A stretch of DNA of 64,000 nucleotides from Paenibacillus cymbidii (GCF_004764705.1 NZ_SHLX01000027.1:59805-123804), one strand, 5' to 3'. Shown: positions 35,037 to 44,212, counted from the first letter of the stretch. The notes: a model not told the origin generated them from the sequence alone. Numbers and translations are program-made.

Positions 35037-35171
35037 AGTGAAGATACAATGTTACACTTGTGTTCACTCGCAATAAAAACAGCAATGGTTATTCGATTCT
35101 ACCACCCAACCTGCTGAAATGCAACTGTTATTTGAGATGACAAGAACCGGCATCGCTGCCGGTTCTTTTTT
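35037..35171 (+). ncRNA. Candidate small regulatory RNA (~130 nt)
   Basis: Three parts fit a trans-acting sRNA: a 5' hairpin (AGTGAA at 35037-35042 with TTCACT at 35063-35068, plus inner ACAA/TTGT), a single-stranded middle with the C-rich stretch ACCACCCAACC (35101-35111) that could pair with Shine-Dalgarno sequences, and a strong intrinsic terminator. No coding frame has a ribosome site. Similarity to a known RNA family was not recognised. From 35172 to 35392 nothing else is seen. Confidence 0.5.
35142..35171 (+). terminator. Intrinsic terminator of the candidate small RNA
   Basis: Perfect 10-bp stem AAGAACCGGC / GCCGGTTCTT (35142-35151 with 35158-35167), 6-base loop, T run. Confidence 0.9.
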
Positions 35172-35392
35172 GATGCCGGATATTAGGGTAAGGATTAGCC
35201 GCCGGGTTCGGGACGAACACGATCGGCGCGAGGCGCGGCAAGCGCCTGCAGCCGCTCCGGAACGCAGGAAGGCGAAAATGTATACGAAAAATCATCTATA
35301 TTCTCTGCGCGGATCCGTTCCCGTCAATCCGGTCCACAATAAATCGACCGTCTCTTTTTGCGGGCTATTTTCCGCCACACCTGACAAGCTCC

Positions 35393-35872
35393 TTACTTGC
35401 GCGCATGGAACTGCCGATGCAGCTCCCGCACTTGTTCGGCCAGCTCGGGCACGGGGCCGTCCACTTCCGCATCGCGGATCACCTCGCCGATCGGCAGGTT
35501 GCGGACGCGGGACGGGGCGATCCCCAGTTCGCCCAGCCACTCCGCCAGCTGCGCGGAGGAACTGGCGTATACGATTCGCCCCAGCCCGACCCAGCCGTGC
35601 GCTGCGGCGCACATCGGGCAATGCTCGCCGGACGTGTACACCGTCGCCTTGCTTCGCGCTTCGACGCTCATGTGCGACGCCGCCCAGCGCGCCAGCGCGA
35701 ACTCCGGATGCTGCGTATGATCGCCTCCGGCAACATGGTTGTGATCTTCCAGCAGCACCTCGCCTTCGGCCGATACAAGGATCGAGCCGAACGGCTCGTC
35801 GCCAACCTCCAGCGCCGTTCGGGCCAGTTCCACGCAGCGCTGCAGATGCTTCCTGTCCGTTTCCCGGATCAT
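35393..35872 (-). CDS. Nucleoside/cytidine deaminase-like protein
   Basis: 159 residues, zinc-dependent deaminase fold. The metal site is HPEFALARWA (instead of the usual HAE) plus SGEHCPMCAAAH (C-x-x-C). The HPE variant is seen in a subgroup of nucleoside deaminases, so activity is plausible but the base is unknown. AGGAGGG precedes the ATG. It follows the second ABC permease by 55 bp in the same direction and is probably the last gene of that transcript; its link to export is unclear. Confidence 0.88.
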   Translation of the reverse strand: MIRETDRKHLQRCVELARTALEVGDEPFGSILVSAEGEVLLEDHNHVAGGDHTQHPEFALARWAASHMSVEARSKATVYTSGEHCPMCAAAHGWVGLGRIVYASSSAQLAEWLGELGIAPSRVRNLPIGEVIRDAEVDGPVPELAEQVRELHRQFHARK

Positions 35873-35927
35873 GAAAAAACCCTCCTTCTTCGTATATAGA
35901 ATGAGCGAATCCCGCCTTCAAAACCGC

Positions 35928-36623
35928 CTACCCCACGTCCTCGCGTTCCGCCCGACGCAGCGCCAGCGCAGACAAAACCGCCCCCGCGGCAAGCCATGCC
36001 AGCGCAAGCCACGCCTCCGTGCGCATAGGCAGCGCTTCGTCGCGGCTGTAGATGCCGCTGCTCAGCATCACGAAGAAGAACGACGGCACGATCGTCGCCG
36101 CCACCGATTTGCGCAGCATGCCGGCATATAGCGGCAGCAGTCCCATACCCGCGGCCGTCGCCGCATGAATCGCGATTCTTCCCGCCTCCTCCGCCAGGAT
36201 GGCGCGGGTAAGCGGCTCCGGCGAGGAGAACGATGGCCACGCGTGTTCCCGCCACAGCAGCACCGCCGACACCAGCGCGTTAGCCACAAGCGTCATGCCA
36301 AACGTCAGCAAGGCGACGAGCGCCAGTTTGGCCGCCAGCAGCTTGTACCTGCGCACCGGATAGCCGAACAACACCCCGATCGTTTTGTTGCGGTACTCGT
36401 CGATGACGACCCGCGCCAGCAGCACCGCGGCGAAAACGACGAACGTGCTCATCGCGTACATCCCGATCTCGGCGAAGGCGTCGCCATAGTTGCGGTATCC
36501 GCCGGTATTGCCGCCCTGGTTGCCCACGCACCAGAACGTCAGCGCTGCGCAGGCGGCCAACCCTGCCCACAGAAACCCGCGAAACTTCCATTTGCGCCAT
36601 TCGAGCGCAAGCAGTCTAATCAT
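35928..36623 (-). CDS. ABC-2 type permease (second exporter)
   Basis: 231 residues with about six hydrophobic helices. It begins MIRLLALEWRKWKFRGFLWA, the usual start of BcrB/LanEG-like ABC-2 permeases, and has the coupling-helix-like stretch VVIDEYRNKTIGVLFGYPVRRYKLL. GGAGGAGG lies inside the upstream ATPase gene, with an 8-bp overlap, so it is co-translated with it. Presumed job: export of an antimicrobial peptide or lipid, as in BcrAB-type modules. Confidence 0.9.
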   Translation of the reverse strand: MIRLLALEWRKWKFRGFLWAGLAACAALTFWCVGNQGGNTGGYRNYGDAFAEIGMYAMSTFVVFAAVLLARVVIDEYRNKTIGVLFGYPVRRYKLLAAKLALVALLTFGMTLVANALVSAVLLWREHAWPSFSSPEPLTRAILAEEAGRIAIHAATAAGMGLLPLYAGMLRKSVAATIVPSFFFVMLSSGIYSRDEALPMRTEAWLALAWLAAGAVLSALALRRAEREDVG

Positions 36624-37539
36624 CGGCGTCCTCCTCCCGGATGCGCGCCAGCACGTACTCCTCGAGCGATGCGTTCCGGCGCGTCAACGACTCGACGCCG
36701 ACGCCGGCCAACACCCATTCCCGCGACAACGCCACCGTCGACAGCTCCGGCTCATAGATGCGCAGCGTGTGGTCGCCGATCATTTTGAACCGGACGGCGC
36801 CAAACTTGTCCTCCAGCACAAAAGCCGCCTGCGCCCCGTCGGTCGTCGCCGCTTCGATATATTCGCTGTGCCGGCCGCGGATGCGCGCCATCGACACCTC
36901 TTCGATCAGCCGGCCGCGGTGAATGAGCCCGATCGTATCCGCAATCTGCTCGATCTCCTGCAGAATATGACTCGACACCAGCAGCGTCATCCCGTATTCG
37001 CGGCTGAGCCGGCGAAACAGCTCGCGCAGCTCGTGGATGCCGATCGGATCGAGCCCGTTCACCGGTTCGTCCAGTACGAGCAGCTCCGGCCGCGTGCAGA
37101 TCGCCCGCGCAATGCCGAGCCGCTGCTTCATTCCTAGCGAGAACAACCCGACCCGCTTCGCTCCGGCATCGCCGAGCCGCAGCAGCTCGAGCGCCTCATC
37201 GATCGCCCGCGGATCGTAGAAGCCCATATATTCGGCGTGCAGCACCATATTGTCGCGGGCGGACATGTGCTCGTAAAACATCGGGTACTCGATCACATAC
37301 CCCATGCGCTTGAGCGTTTCGCGCGACGACGGCGTCACCTGGCAGCCAAACCGCTCGACGACGCCGTCGGTCGGCCGGATCAAGCCGGCTATCATCCGCA
37401 TAACGGTCGTTTTCCCGGCCCCGTTCGGGCCGAGAAAGCCGTAAATTTCGCCTTGCCGGATGCGCATGTCGACGCCGGAGACGACAATTTTGTTTTTGAA
37501 CGCTTTGGTCAGCCGGTACGTCCGCACGACGTCGCTCAC
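36616..37539 (-). CDS. ABC transporter ATP-binding protein, BcrA-like (second exporter)
   Basis: 307 residues. Walker A GPNGAGKT, signature FSLGMKQRLGIARA, Walker B ELLVLDEPVNGLDP and H-loop SSHILQEI are all intact, followed by the C-terminal domain common in BcrA/LanF ATPases. GTG start with AAAGGAGG upstream. It lies 30 bp after the first exporter's permease gene in the same direction and overlaps the ABC-2 permease gene. Confidence 0.93.
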   Translation of the reverse strand: MSDVVRTYRLTKAFKNKIVVSGVDMRIRQGEIYGFLGPNGAGKTTVMRMIAGLIRPTDGVVERFGCQVTPSSRETLKRMGYVIEYPMFYEHMSARDNMVLHAEYMGFYDPRAIDEALELLRLGDAGAKRVGLFSLGMKQRLGIARAICTRPELLVLDEPVNGLDPIGIHELRELFRRLSREYGMTLLVSSHILQEIEQIADTIGLIHRGRLIEEVSMARIRGRHSEYIEAATTDGAQAAFVLEDKFGAVRFKMIGDHTLRIYEPELSTVALSREWVLAGVGVESLTRRNASLEEYVLARIREEDADD

Positions 37540-37569
37540 GGCCCTTGCCTCCTTTCGCCGCCGGCCCCG

Positions 37570-38577
37570 TCAGCCGGCAACGTCCCGTCTCTGAAACACC
37601 GTCCATGCGAACGCAAGGAAACACACATAGTACACCCCAAGCACCGCCAGCGAAAAAGACAGCGTCATCCCGTCGCGGAACGGCGCCCCGTCGAAATAGC
37701 GGCTCACGTTCATGTTGGCGAACAATACGTATTCCGTCCACTTGTATTTCTGCAGCATGTAGGCCAGCTGCGGGCCGGCGAACAGCAGGAACAGGCCGAG
37801 GCCGATCGCCATGGAGCTGCTGCGGAACGCCGCCGACAGCAGAAACGCCAGCGTCGCCAACAGCAGCAGGTCGAGCCCGCCCGCGCCGTAGGACTGCATA
37901 GCGTGAACGAACATGCTCCGTGCGACCACTTCGCCATGCGCGTAGACGAGATACGGCTCGTTCATGCCGCCGAAGCCGAACAGCAAGCCGCCCGCCAGCA
38001 GCGACGTCAGGAACAACAGTACCAGCAGCCCCATGGCAAAAGCGAGCGTCGTCGCATACTTGGCCAGCAGGATCGTACCCCGGCCGAACGGCCGTACGAG
38101 CAGCAGCTTGATTGTACCGGCGGAAAATTCCGACGCCACGATGCCGGCGGCGACGATAATCGTAAACAGCGTCACGACATCGATCAGGTCGGGCACCGCC
38201 GACGACGTCAGTTCGACGAACGACCACATCCCGCCGATGCCGGAATCAAGCGGCGGCACGTCATGCGCGAGGCGGTACTCGTTCATCGCCAGCTGCCGTT
38301 CGAGCGATTCGCGCTGCTTCGCGGACAACGCCGGCGCCGGCGATCCGTCGCTGCCGGGAGGCGGCTGCAGCTGCTTGTGCAGCGCTGCGTTCTGCTGGGT
38401 CAGCACCTGCCGCCACTTGCCGGCATCGGCGTCGTTTAACGCCGACTTGGCCAGCCAGCCGGCGCCGGCTACGAGCAGCAACAGCAGCGCGATCATGATT
38501 TTCGTCCCCGTCTTGCCGTACAGCTTTACCTGTTCATTAACGAACAGCCTGCCGAACGGACGCAAACCGATGCGCAT
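37570..38577 (-). CDS. ABC-2 type permease (first exporter)
   Basis: 335 residues. One N-terminal helix (KIMIALLLLLVAGAGWLAKS), a large extracytoplasmic loop rich in Gln, Lys and Pro (about 45-150), then about five helices. The loop is typical of ABC-2 permeases handling peptides. GGAGG lies inside the ATPase gene it follows, with a 41-bp overlap. Confidence 0.88.
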   Translation of the reverse strand: MRIGLRPFGRLFVNEQVKLYGKTGTKIMIALLLLLVAGAGWLAKSALNDADAGKWRQVLTQQNAALHKQLQPPPGSDGSPAPALSAKQRESLERQLAMNEYRLAHDVPPLDSGIGGMWSFVELTSSAVPDLIDVVTLFTIIVAAGIVASEFSAGTIKLLLVRPFGRGTILLAKYATTLAFAMGLLVLLFLTSLLAGGLLFGFGGMNEPYLVYAHGEVVARSMFVHAMQSYGAGGLDLLLLATLAFLLSAAFRSSSMAIGLGLFLLFAGPQLAYMLQKYKWTEYVLFANMNVSRYFDGAPFRDGMTLSFSLAVLGVYYVCFLAFAWTVFQRRDVAG

Positions 38578-39538
38578 CGCGATCGCCTCCTTCCTCTGTC
38601 AGCTCGATGAACGTATCTTCGAGCGATTTGGCGACCGGCTGCACCTTGAAAATGCGCAGCTCGCGCCCGGCCAGGGCGCTGACGATGGCAGGCGCCTTGT
38701 CGTGCCCCGCTTCGACGCGCAGCTCGCCGCCTTCCAGCTCGCGGACGGCGATCGCCGGGAATTCGGCGGCCAAACAAGCTTGCGCCGCCTCGAGCGGCTC
38801 CACGCGCAGGAGCAAGGCGGTTCCTTGCGGCAGCTGCCGGCCTGCGCCAGACGCCGTTTCGTCTCCGTCTCCATCGCCGCCGCGCGTCGCATGAATCGCC
38901 TTCAGGCGGCCTTCCTGGATGATCGCGAAGCGGTCGCACATCAGCTCCATCTCCGCCAGAAGGTGGCTGGAGACGACGACCGCGATGCCGTCCTCTGCCG
39001 CGAGCCGCCGTAACAGCAGCCGGATGTCGCGGATGCCGGCCGGATCGAGCCCGTTGGTAGGCTCGTCGAGGATAAGCGCCTTCGGCTTGTGCAGCAGCGC
39101 CTGGGCAAGCCCGAGCCGCTGCCGCATGCCGAGCGAATACGTGCGCACCTTGTCATGGATGCGGCCGGCAAGATCGACCTGCCGCACGACTTCGTCAATG
39201 CGCGCTTTCGTTACGTCGCCCGCCATGCGGGCGTATTGGCGCAAATTTTGGTACCCGGTGAGCGACTTGTACATCTCGGGATTTTCGACGATTGCGCCGA
39301 CCTGGGCGATTGCCGCGCGGAAATCGTCCTTGACGCTGATTCCGCCGAAGAGCACATCGCCTTCGCTCATCGCGATCAGCCCGACCATCATGCGGATCGT
39401 TGTCGTTTTGCCCGCCCCGTTCGGGCCGAGGAAGCCGAACACTTCCCCCGGGCGAATGTCGAAGCTGAGCCGGTCGACGATCGTTTTGCGGCCGACCCGC
39501 TTGCTGACGCCTATCAATTGCACCGCCGGCGTTTGCAC
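38537..39538 (-). CDS. ABC transporter ATP-binding protein (first exporter)
   Basis: 333 residues. Walker A GPNGAGKTT, signature YSLGMRQRLGLAQA, Walker B ALILDEPTNGLDP and H-loop SSHLLAEM are complete. The C-terminal extension (about 215-333) is larger than usual and rich in Gly, Asp and Glu. The frame opens at 39589; AGGAGG nine bases before the GTG at 39538 fixes the start. It pairs with the 335-residue permease, and its neighbour upstream is the sensor kinase gene, as in resistance modules. Confidence 0.92.
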   Translation of the reverse strand: MQTPAVQLIGVSKRVGRKTIVDRLSFDIRPGEVFGFLGPNGAGKTTTIRMMVGLIAMSEGDVLFGGISVKDDFRAAIAQVGAIVENPEMYKSLTGYQNLRQYARMAGDVTKARIDEVVRQVDLAGRIHDKVRTYSLGMRQRLGLAQALLHKPKALILDEPTNGLDPAGIRDIRLLLRRLAAEDGIAVVVSSHLLAEMELMCDRFAIIQEGRLKAIHATRGGDGDGDETASGAGRQLPQGTALLLRVEPLEAAQACLAAEFPAIAVRELEGGELRVEAGHDKAPAIVSALAGRELRIFKVQPVAKSLEDTFIELTEEGGDRDAHRFASVRQAVR

Positions 39539-39658
39539 GGTGCGCCACCTCCTCTTCCTTGTGCTGACGAGGAACAGTGTACCGCACAAACTTGTCGCCG
39601 CCGTTTCGCAAATCTTGCGAAAGGCTGTCTTTTCGGAGCGGGTGGCTTACCCTCCGGC

Positions 39659-40591
39659 TTACATCCGTTTCAGCCGCAGCGTAAATGACGTCCGTTCTCC
39701 CGGCCGGCTGTCGAGAGTCAGCGTGCCGCCCATCCGCTCCGCCAGGCTGCGCGCGATCGCGAGCCCGAGCCCGCTGCCCTGGAACGCGCGGTTGCGCGAA
39801 TCTTCCAGCGTATACAGCCGCTCGAACACGAGCTGCCGGTGCCGCTCGTCGATGCCTTGGCCGCGATCCCACACCTCGATGGCGACAAACTCGCCTTCCT
39901 CGCGCGCCGCAAGCCCAACGATGCCGCCTGCGCCGCCGTACCGGATCGCGTTCGACAGCAAGTTGTGCAGCACGCGGCTGGCCGCGTCGTCGTTCGCCAG
40001 CGCGAACAGCGGCCGGTCGGGGATGTCGATCGCTACCTCCAGCCCGTGCGCCTGGATGCTTTCGTAGAAGAACAGCATCCCGCTTCGACACACTTCGGCG
40101 GCATCGAGCTTCCCCAGCGGCAGCTCGCGATCGCCCGCTTCCAGCGCGGCCAGCTCGAAGTAGCGGTTCATCAGCCCGCGCATCTCCTCCGCCTTGCCGT
40201 GCACCTTGGCCGCGAGCCGGCTGCGTTCCGCCCTGTCGTCCGGCGGCGCGTCGCCGGTCAGCGTCTCCGTGACGCCGAGCACCACCGTCAGCGGCGTCTT
40301 CAGATCGTGCGCCAGGTTCGCCAGCAGCGTGCGCTGCGCCGCTTCCTTGCGCGCATATTCGGCTTTCGTGCGGCTGCCGGCCGCAAGCAGCCGGTTCACG
40401 GCGACAAGCAGCTCGCGCAAGCCGCGGTCGCCCGTATGCAGCAGCACCTGCTCCGCCGTATCGCCGGCGACGATGTCGTCCAGCTTGCGGCGAATGTAGG
40501 CGAAGCCGCGGCTGCGCCGGCGCATGGCCGCCGCCAGCCAGACGACGGCAAGCGCCAGCGCCGCGACGGCGGCAAGCAGAATCGGCACCAT
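39659..40591 (-). CDS. Sensor histidine kinase with one membrane helix
   Basis: 310 residues. A single N-terminal helix (ILLAAVAALALAVVWLAAAM) and no extracellular domain, then a short linker, HisKA (H95 in ANLAHDLKTP) and an HATPase domain (LLSNAIRYG, DRGQGID, GSGLGLAIA). The absence of a sensing domain resembles intramembrane-sensing kinases that obtain their signal through an ABC transporter. Its ATG overlaps the end of the regulator gene region (stop TAG at 40593, start at 40591). Confidence 0.92.
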   Translation of the reverse strand: MVPILLAAVAALALAVVWLAAAMRRRSRGFAYIRRKLDDIVAGDTAEQVLLHTGDRGLRELLVAVNRLLAAGSRTKAEYARKEAAQRTLLANLAHDLKTPLTVVLGVTETLTGDAPPDDRAERSRLAAKVHGKAEEMRGLMNRYFELAALEAGDRELPLGKLDAAEVCRSGMLFFYESIQAHGLEVAIDIPDRPLFALANDDAASRVLHNLLSNAIRYGGAGGIVGLAAREEGEFVAIEVWDRGQGIDERHRQLVFERLYTLEDSRNRAFQGSGLGLAIARSLAERMGGTLTLDSRPGERTSFTLRLKRM

Positions 40592-40592
40592 C

Positions 40593-41303
40593 CTACAGTT
40601 CCCCCAGTTTGTAGCCGATTCCCCACACCGTCTTGATGTAGCGCGGCGCCGACGGATCGTCCTCGATTTTCTCCCGCAGCCGGCTCATGTGCACCTGAAT
40701 CGCGTTTTCGTCGCCGAAATACTCGTCCTGCCACACGGCGCGATAAATTTGCTCCTTCGAAAACGCCCGCTTCGGGTTCGCCATCAGCAGCTTGAGGATA
40801 AGCAGCTCCTTGGCGGTCAGCTTCAGCTCGCTGCCGTTTTTGCTGACGGACAGCCGCACCGGATCAAGCGTCAGTTCGCCTGCGCGCAGCACCTCTTCGG
40901 CTTCCGACTGCTGCGGATGCGCGTAGGTCGTCGCGCGGCGCAGCGCCGCCTTCACCCGCGCCGACAGCTCGACAAGCGAAAACGGCTTGGCCAGGTAGTC
41001 GTCGGCGCCGAAGCCGAGGCCGAGCGCCTTGTCGACGTCGCTGTCGCGCGCGGATACGATCAGCACCGGCACATAGCTCGTCCGCCGCAGGCGCTGCAGC
41101 AGCTCCGTGCCGTCCATGCCCGGCAGCATCAGATCGAGCAGCACGAGGTCGATCGGCCGGGCGCCGCCGAACAGTCGCAGCGCTTCTGCGGCGTCCTTCG
41201 CGCGCGTGACGGCGAAGCCGTCTTTCGCCAGGTGTACGGCGACCATCTCGGCGATCGCATCGTCATCTTCGACGAGCAGGATGTGGCGCGATTCGGTGAG
41301 CAT
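40593..41303 (-). CDS. OmpR-family response regulator
   Basis: 236 residues. Receiver (D57 in LVLLDLMLPGMDG, K in YLAKPF) plus a C-terminal winged helix (LKLTAKELLILKLLMANPKR ... NAIQVHMSRLREKIEDD). AAAGGAG precedes the ATG. First gene of a minus-strand block: regulator, kinase, ATPase, permease, ATPase, permease, deaminase. Its role in inducing the exporters is inferred from gene order. Confidence 0.94.
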   Translation of the reverse strand: MLTESRHILLVEDDDAIAEMVAVHLAKDGFAVTRAKDAAEALRLFGGARPIDLVLLDLMLPGMDGTELLQRLRRTSYVPVLIVSARDSDVDKALGLGFGADDYLAKPFSLVELSARVKAALRRATTYAHPQQSEAEEVLRAGELTLDPVRLSVSKNGSELKLTAKELLILKLLMANPKRAFSKEQIYRAVWQDEYFGDENAIQVHMSRLREKIEDDPSAPRYIKTVWGIGYKLGEL

Positions 41304-41460
41304 GGATAGGCTCCTTTCGTTCTTGTGATGCGATGTTTACGGTTATCATAGCATAGATGGTCGGCGGCTATGGAACTGGTGCTTTGACGGTTGGCGGCTG
41401 GCACGATTTCAGCCCTGTCAGGCACACGCGGAAAAACCGCGGCTACCTCTTGTCGTCGAA

Positions 41461-41650
41461 AATAGGCCATGAAAAATGGCTTATTCCCCCCATTTTAGGC
41501 GCCTCGTCGAAAATAACCAGTGAAAACACTGGCTATTGGGTTCGACCTACCTCAAATTTGCCCTTGGCAACCAAATAGCCAGTGAAAACACTGGTTATTT
41601 CTTCGCGACCGGCCTTTTGGGGCGAAATAACCAATAAAACATGGCCTATT
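41461..41650. repeat. A-B-B-A four-palindrome element, copy 3
   Basis: Palindromes at 41461-41485 (A), 41511-41538 (B), 41573-41600 (B) and 41626-41650 (A). Centres are 51.5, 62 and 51.5 bp apart. It lies in the 900-bp divergent gap between the OmpR-type regulator and the SGNH hydrolase gene. Confidence 0.9.
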
Positions 41651-41971
41651 TTCGCATCTCCCGGCTCTGGCCCGCTCCGACCCCGCACTATGTTTCATTT
41701 TTCGTCGAGTTGAAGTTTTTGCAGTACCAGCGACTCCTAGTTCGCGTCTGTTGGTTATTCCATTGGCTCAGACTGGTGCGGCAGTGCGTGTATGGGGAGA
41801 GGAGGGGATGAGGGGGCGGTGGTCAGTTGAAGGATGTGTTTGCCGGTTATCCCGTCGGGTCAAGTTGGCGTTTGGATGGATCGAGTTTGAAGGGTATACC
41901 TGTGAATGATGTCCCTGCATCTTAGGGGTCACTTATCTTGAAATGGGATAAGCGTTGTTGATGCTTGAGAT

Positions 41972-42089
41972 TGAGCCAAAGGGATAACGAGCAGAATGGA
42001 AGTTACGGAGAGGGCTGCTCCGTTCCAGTCTGAGCCAAGGGGATAACGGGCAGAAGGGGAGTCCGGGGAAGACATTTCGTTCAGGTCCG
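41972..42089. repeat. Imperfect tandem duplication (~59 bp unit)
   Basis: TGAGCCAAAGGGATAACGAG at 41972 and TGAGCCAAGGGGATAACGGG at 42031 begin two diverged copies. From 41651 to 41971 nothing recognisable was seen. Confidence 0.6.
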
Positions 42090-42204
42090 CCAATTATTTT
42101 CGCGGCTGGACATATCTCATCTTCGGGGAATCGTTTACAATGGAAAAAGTGGCTACAGCCCGAACTGCGCAGCCAATCGCTGCGGATCGCGAAAGGAGCT
42201 TAAG

Positions 42205-43227
42205 ATGATCGATCGACAAGTGGAGTTGCATAATGTAGCGGAATTGGCGGAAGTCCCGGGCCGGGAAGGCAAGCTGCTGCAGCGCGTGCCGGAGACGGTG
42301 CGGCAGCACATACGCGAAGGGGCGGCGACCGTGTATCGCAGTGCCGCAGGCTGCGAAATCCGCTTCGTCAGCGACTGGAACCCGGTCAAGCTGACGCTGG
42401 CCTGCCATAGCGGCGAGACGAAAGCTTATTTGTATTATGGCGATTTCCAAGGGCCAAGCTTTACGATCAAACCCGAGCCGACAACGATCGAACTAACGCC
42501 GCCGGCGGCGGATTTCCTGCGCCGGGCGGATTTTGACGGGAGCGCGTACCCGCACCATCCCCGCGTCTGGCGGCTGCTGTTCCAGGGCGGGGAAATTCAC
42601 CTGCTCGACATCGAAGGAGCGAGCTTGCGTCCGCCCGCGGCGGACGAGCTGCCGAAGCTGCGCTACCTCGCTTACGGCACTTCGATCACGCAAGGCGCGG
42701 CAGCCACTCATCCGAATCTCAGCTATGTGAAACAAACGGCCTGGCGGCTCGGGGCCGATGCGATCAACCTCGGCGCCAGCGGCAACGCCTACTGCGAGCC
42801 GGCGATCGCGGATTACATCGCGGCGCGGGACGACTGGGACATCGCTACGGCCTGCATCTCCGTCAACATGCTGAACCAGGGCGTCACGGCGGCGGAATTC
42901 GCCGACAAGGCGCGGTATTTCGTCCGCACCATCGCCGGCAACACGAACCGGCCGGTCGCGTGCATCGGACTGTTCCCGTTTTTCGGCGACCTCGGCTACG
43001 TCTGGCCGGACCGTCACCCGCAAGCGACCCCGGACGAGTACCGGGCGGCGCTGCGAAGCATCGCGGAAGACCCGTCGCTGCCGAACGTCAGCTACATCGA
43101 CGGCCGCGAGTTGATGACGTCGCTGCGCGGCCATGCGTCGGATTTGCTCCATCCCGGCGACAATGCGATGATCGAAATCGCCGAACATTTGGCGCCGCGG
43201 CTGAAAGCGCTGCTGAAGCGCAACTGA
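42205..43227 (+). CDS. SGNH/GDSL-type hydrolase
   Basis: 340 residues. The N-terminal half is a beta-rich domain; the C-terminal half is an SGNH hydrolase: block I YGTSITQG, block III GASGNAYCEPA and a C-terminal DLLHPGDNAMIE with the catalytic Asp-His. No signal peptide. Such two-domain esterases deacetylate carbohydrates or act on lipids; the substrate is not identifiable. AAAGGAG precedes the ATG. It ends 57 bp from the convergent aquaporin gene, with a two-way terminator between. Confidence 0.9.
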   Translation: MIDRQVELHNVAELAEVPGREGKLLQRVPETVRQHIREGAATVYRSAAGCEIRFVSDWNPVKLTLACHSGETKAYLYYGDFQGPSFTIKPEPTTIELTPPAADFLRRADFDGSAYPHHPRVWRLLFQGGEIHLLDIEGASLRPPAADELPKLRYLAYGTSITQGAAATHPNLSYVKQTAWRLGADAINLGASGNAYCEPAIADYIAARDDWDIATACISVNMLNQGVTAAEFADKARYFVRTIAGNTNRPVACIGLFPFFGDLGYVWPDRHPQATPDEYRAALRSIAEDPSLPNVSYIDGRELMTSLRGHASDLLHPGDNAMIEIAEHLAPRLKALLKRN

Positions 43228-43231
43228 TTCC

Positions 43232-43276
43232 AAAACAGCCGCTCCACCCGGATGGGGGAGCGGCTGTTTCGCTTTT
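43232..43276. terminator. Two-way terminator between SGNH hydrolase and aquaporin genes
   Basis: Perfect 13-bp stem AAACAGCCGCTCC / GGAGCGGCTGTTT (43233-43245 with 43257-43269), T-rich on both sides. Confidence 0.85.
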
Positions 43277-43284
43277 GGCCGGCG

Positions 43285-43965
43285 CTACTTGCCGTTGTTC
43301 AGCAGTTTGTACCCGTAAGCCGCAATCAGTGCGCCTACGGCGGGAGCAAGAATGAACACCCACAGCTGCGACAGTGCGTCGCCGCCCTGGATGATCGCCG
43401 GGCCGAAGCTGCGGGCCGGGTTGACGGACGTGCCCGTCAGGCCGATGCCGAAAATGTGCACCAACGCCAGCGTCAAACCGATGACGACGCCCGACAGCGA
43501 GCCGATGCCGGCCGATCCGCTCGATGCCATTACGACGTAAACGAACACGAAGGTCAGCACCACTTCCACCACGATCGCCATCCACTCCGAAAGGCCGAGC
43601 GCGAATCCGGAGCCATAGCCGTTCTCCCCGAGGGTAGTCACCGTTTTGCCCGCGGAGTCGATGATCGCATACAACAGTCCGGCGCCGGCGACCGCTCCGG
43701 CCGCTTGCGCGACCACATACCCGATGAAATCCTTCACCGACATCCTGCCGCTGACGAGCATGGCCAGCGATACCGCGGGATTGATATGGCAGCCGGAAAT
43801 CGCGCCGATCACATAGGCCATTGCCACAAACGCCAACCCGAACGCCAATGCCACGCCAAGCGTTCCGAGTTCCCCTCCGCCCGTCGCCGCGCTGCCGCAT
43901 CCGAACAATACCAGGACGAACGTGCCGATCAATTCCGCCGTATACTTTTTCCACGATGGATTCAT
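43285..43965 (-). CDS. aqpZ: Aquaporin, AqpZ-like MIP channel
   Basis: 226 residues, six helices plus two half-helices. Both selectivity motifs are present: GCHINPAVS (NPA at 62-64) and TSVNPARSFGPA near 185. The order ARSFGPA and small size fit water channels rather than glycerol facilitators. GAGGAGGAG precedes the ATG at 43965; the longer frame to 44043 has no ribosome site. Single-gene unit. Confidence 0.93.
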   Translation of the reverse strand: MNPSWKKYTAELIGTFVLVLFGCGSAATGGGELGTLGVALAFGLAFVAMAYVIGAISGCHINPAVSLAMLVSGRMSVKDFIGYVVAQAAGAVAGAGLLYAIIDSAGKTVTTLGENGYGSGFALGLSEWMAIVVEVVLTFVFVYVVMASSGSAGIGSLSGVVIGLTLALVHIFGIGLTGTSVNPARSFGPAIIQGGDALSQLWVFILAPAVGALIAAYGYKLLNNGK

Positions 43966-44061
43966 GCCGACTCCTCCTCGCCTTAATATCCTTCCGTTAC
44001 GATTTGTATGCGTTTGCTCTGGAAGAAATGCCCTCTCGTCCACTAATGCGGCAAAGAAATC

Positions 44062-44110
44062 TGGACAGTGCGAAGGAGGCCATGTTACACTTGATCTAAT
44101 CGATTAGATC
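44062..44110 (+). promoter_or_regulatory. mmsA promoter with palindromic operator
   Basis: TGGACA (44062-44067), 18-bp spacer, TACACT (44086-44091), then the perfect 18-bp palindrome GATCTAATCGATTAGATC at 44093-44110 over the start point. A central CG is usual for LacI-family operators, and a lacI-type gene follows mmsA. Confidence 0.6.
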
Positions 44111-44212
44111 GAGCGGCGAAAGGTCCATTGCGTTCGCTTCATTCGGGCATTACCGACGGTTGTCGGATTCCATACGTTTGCCGCAGCTCAGCAGACACAA
44201 GGGGGAGTATGC

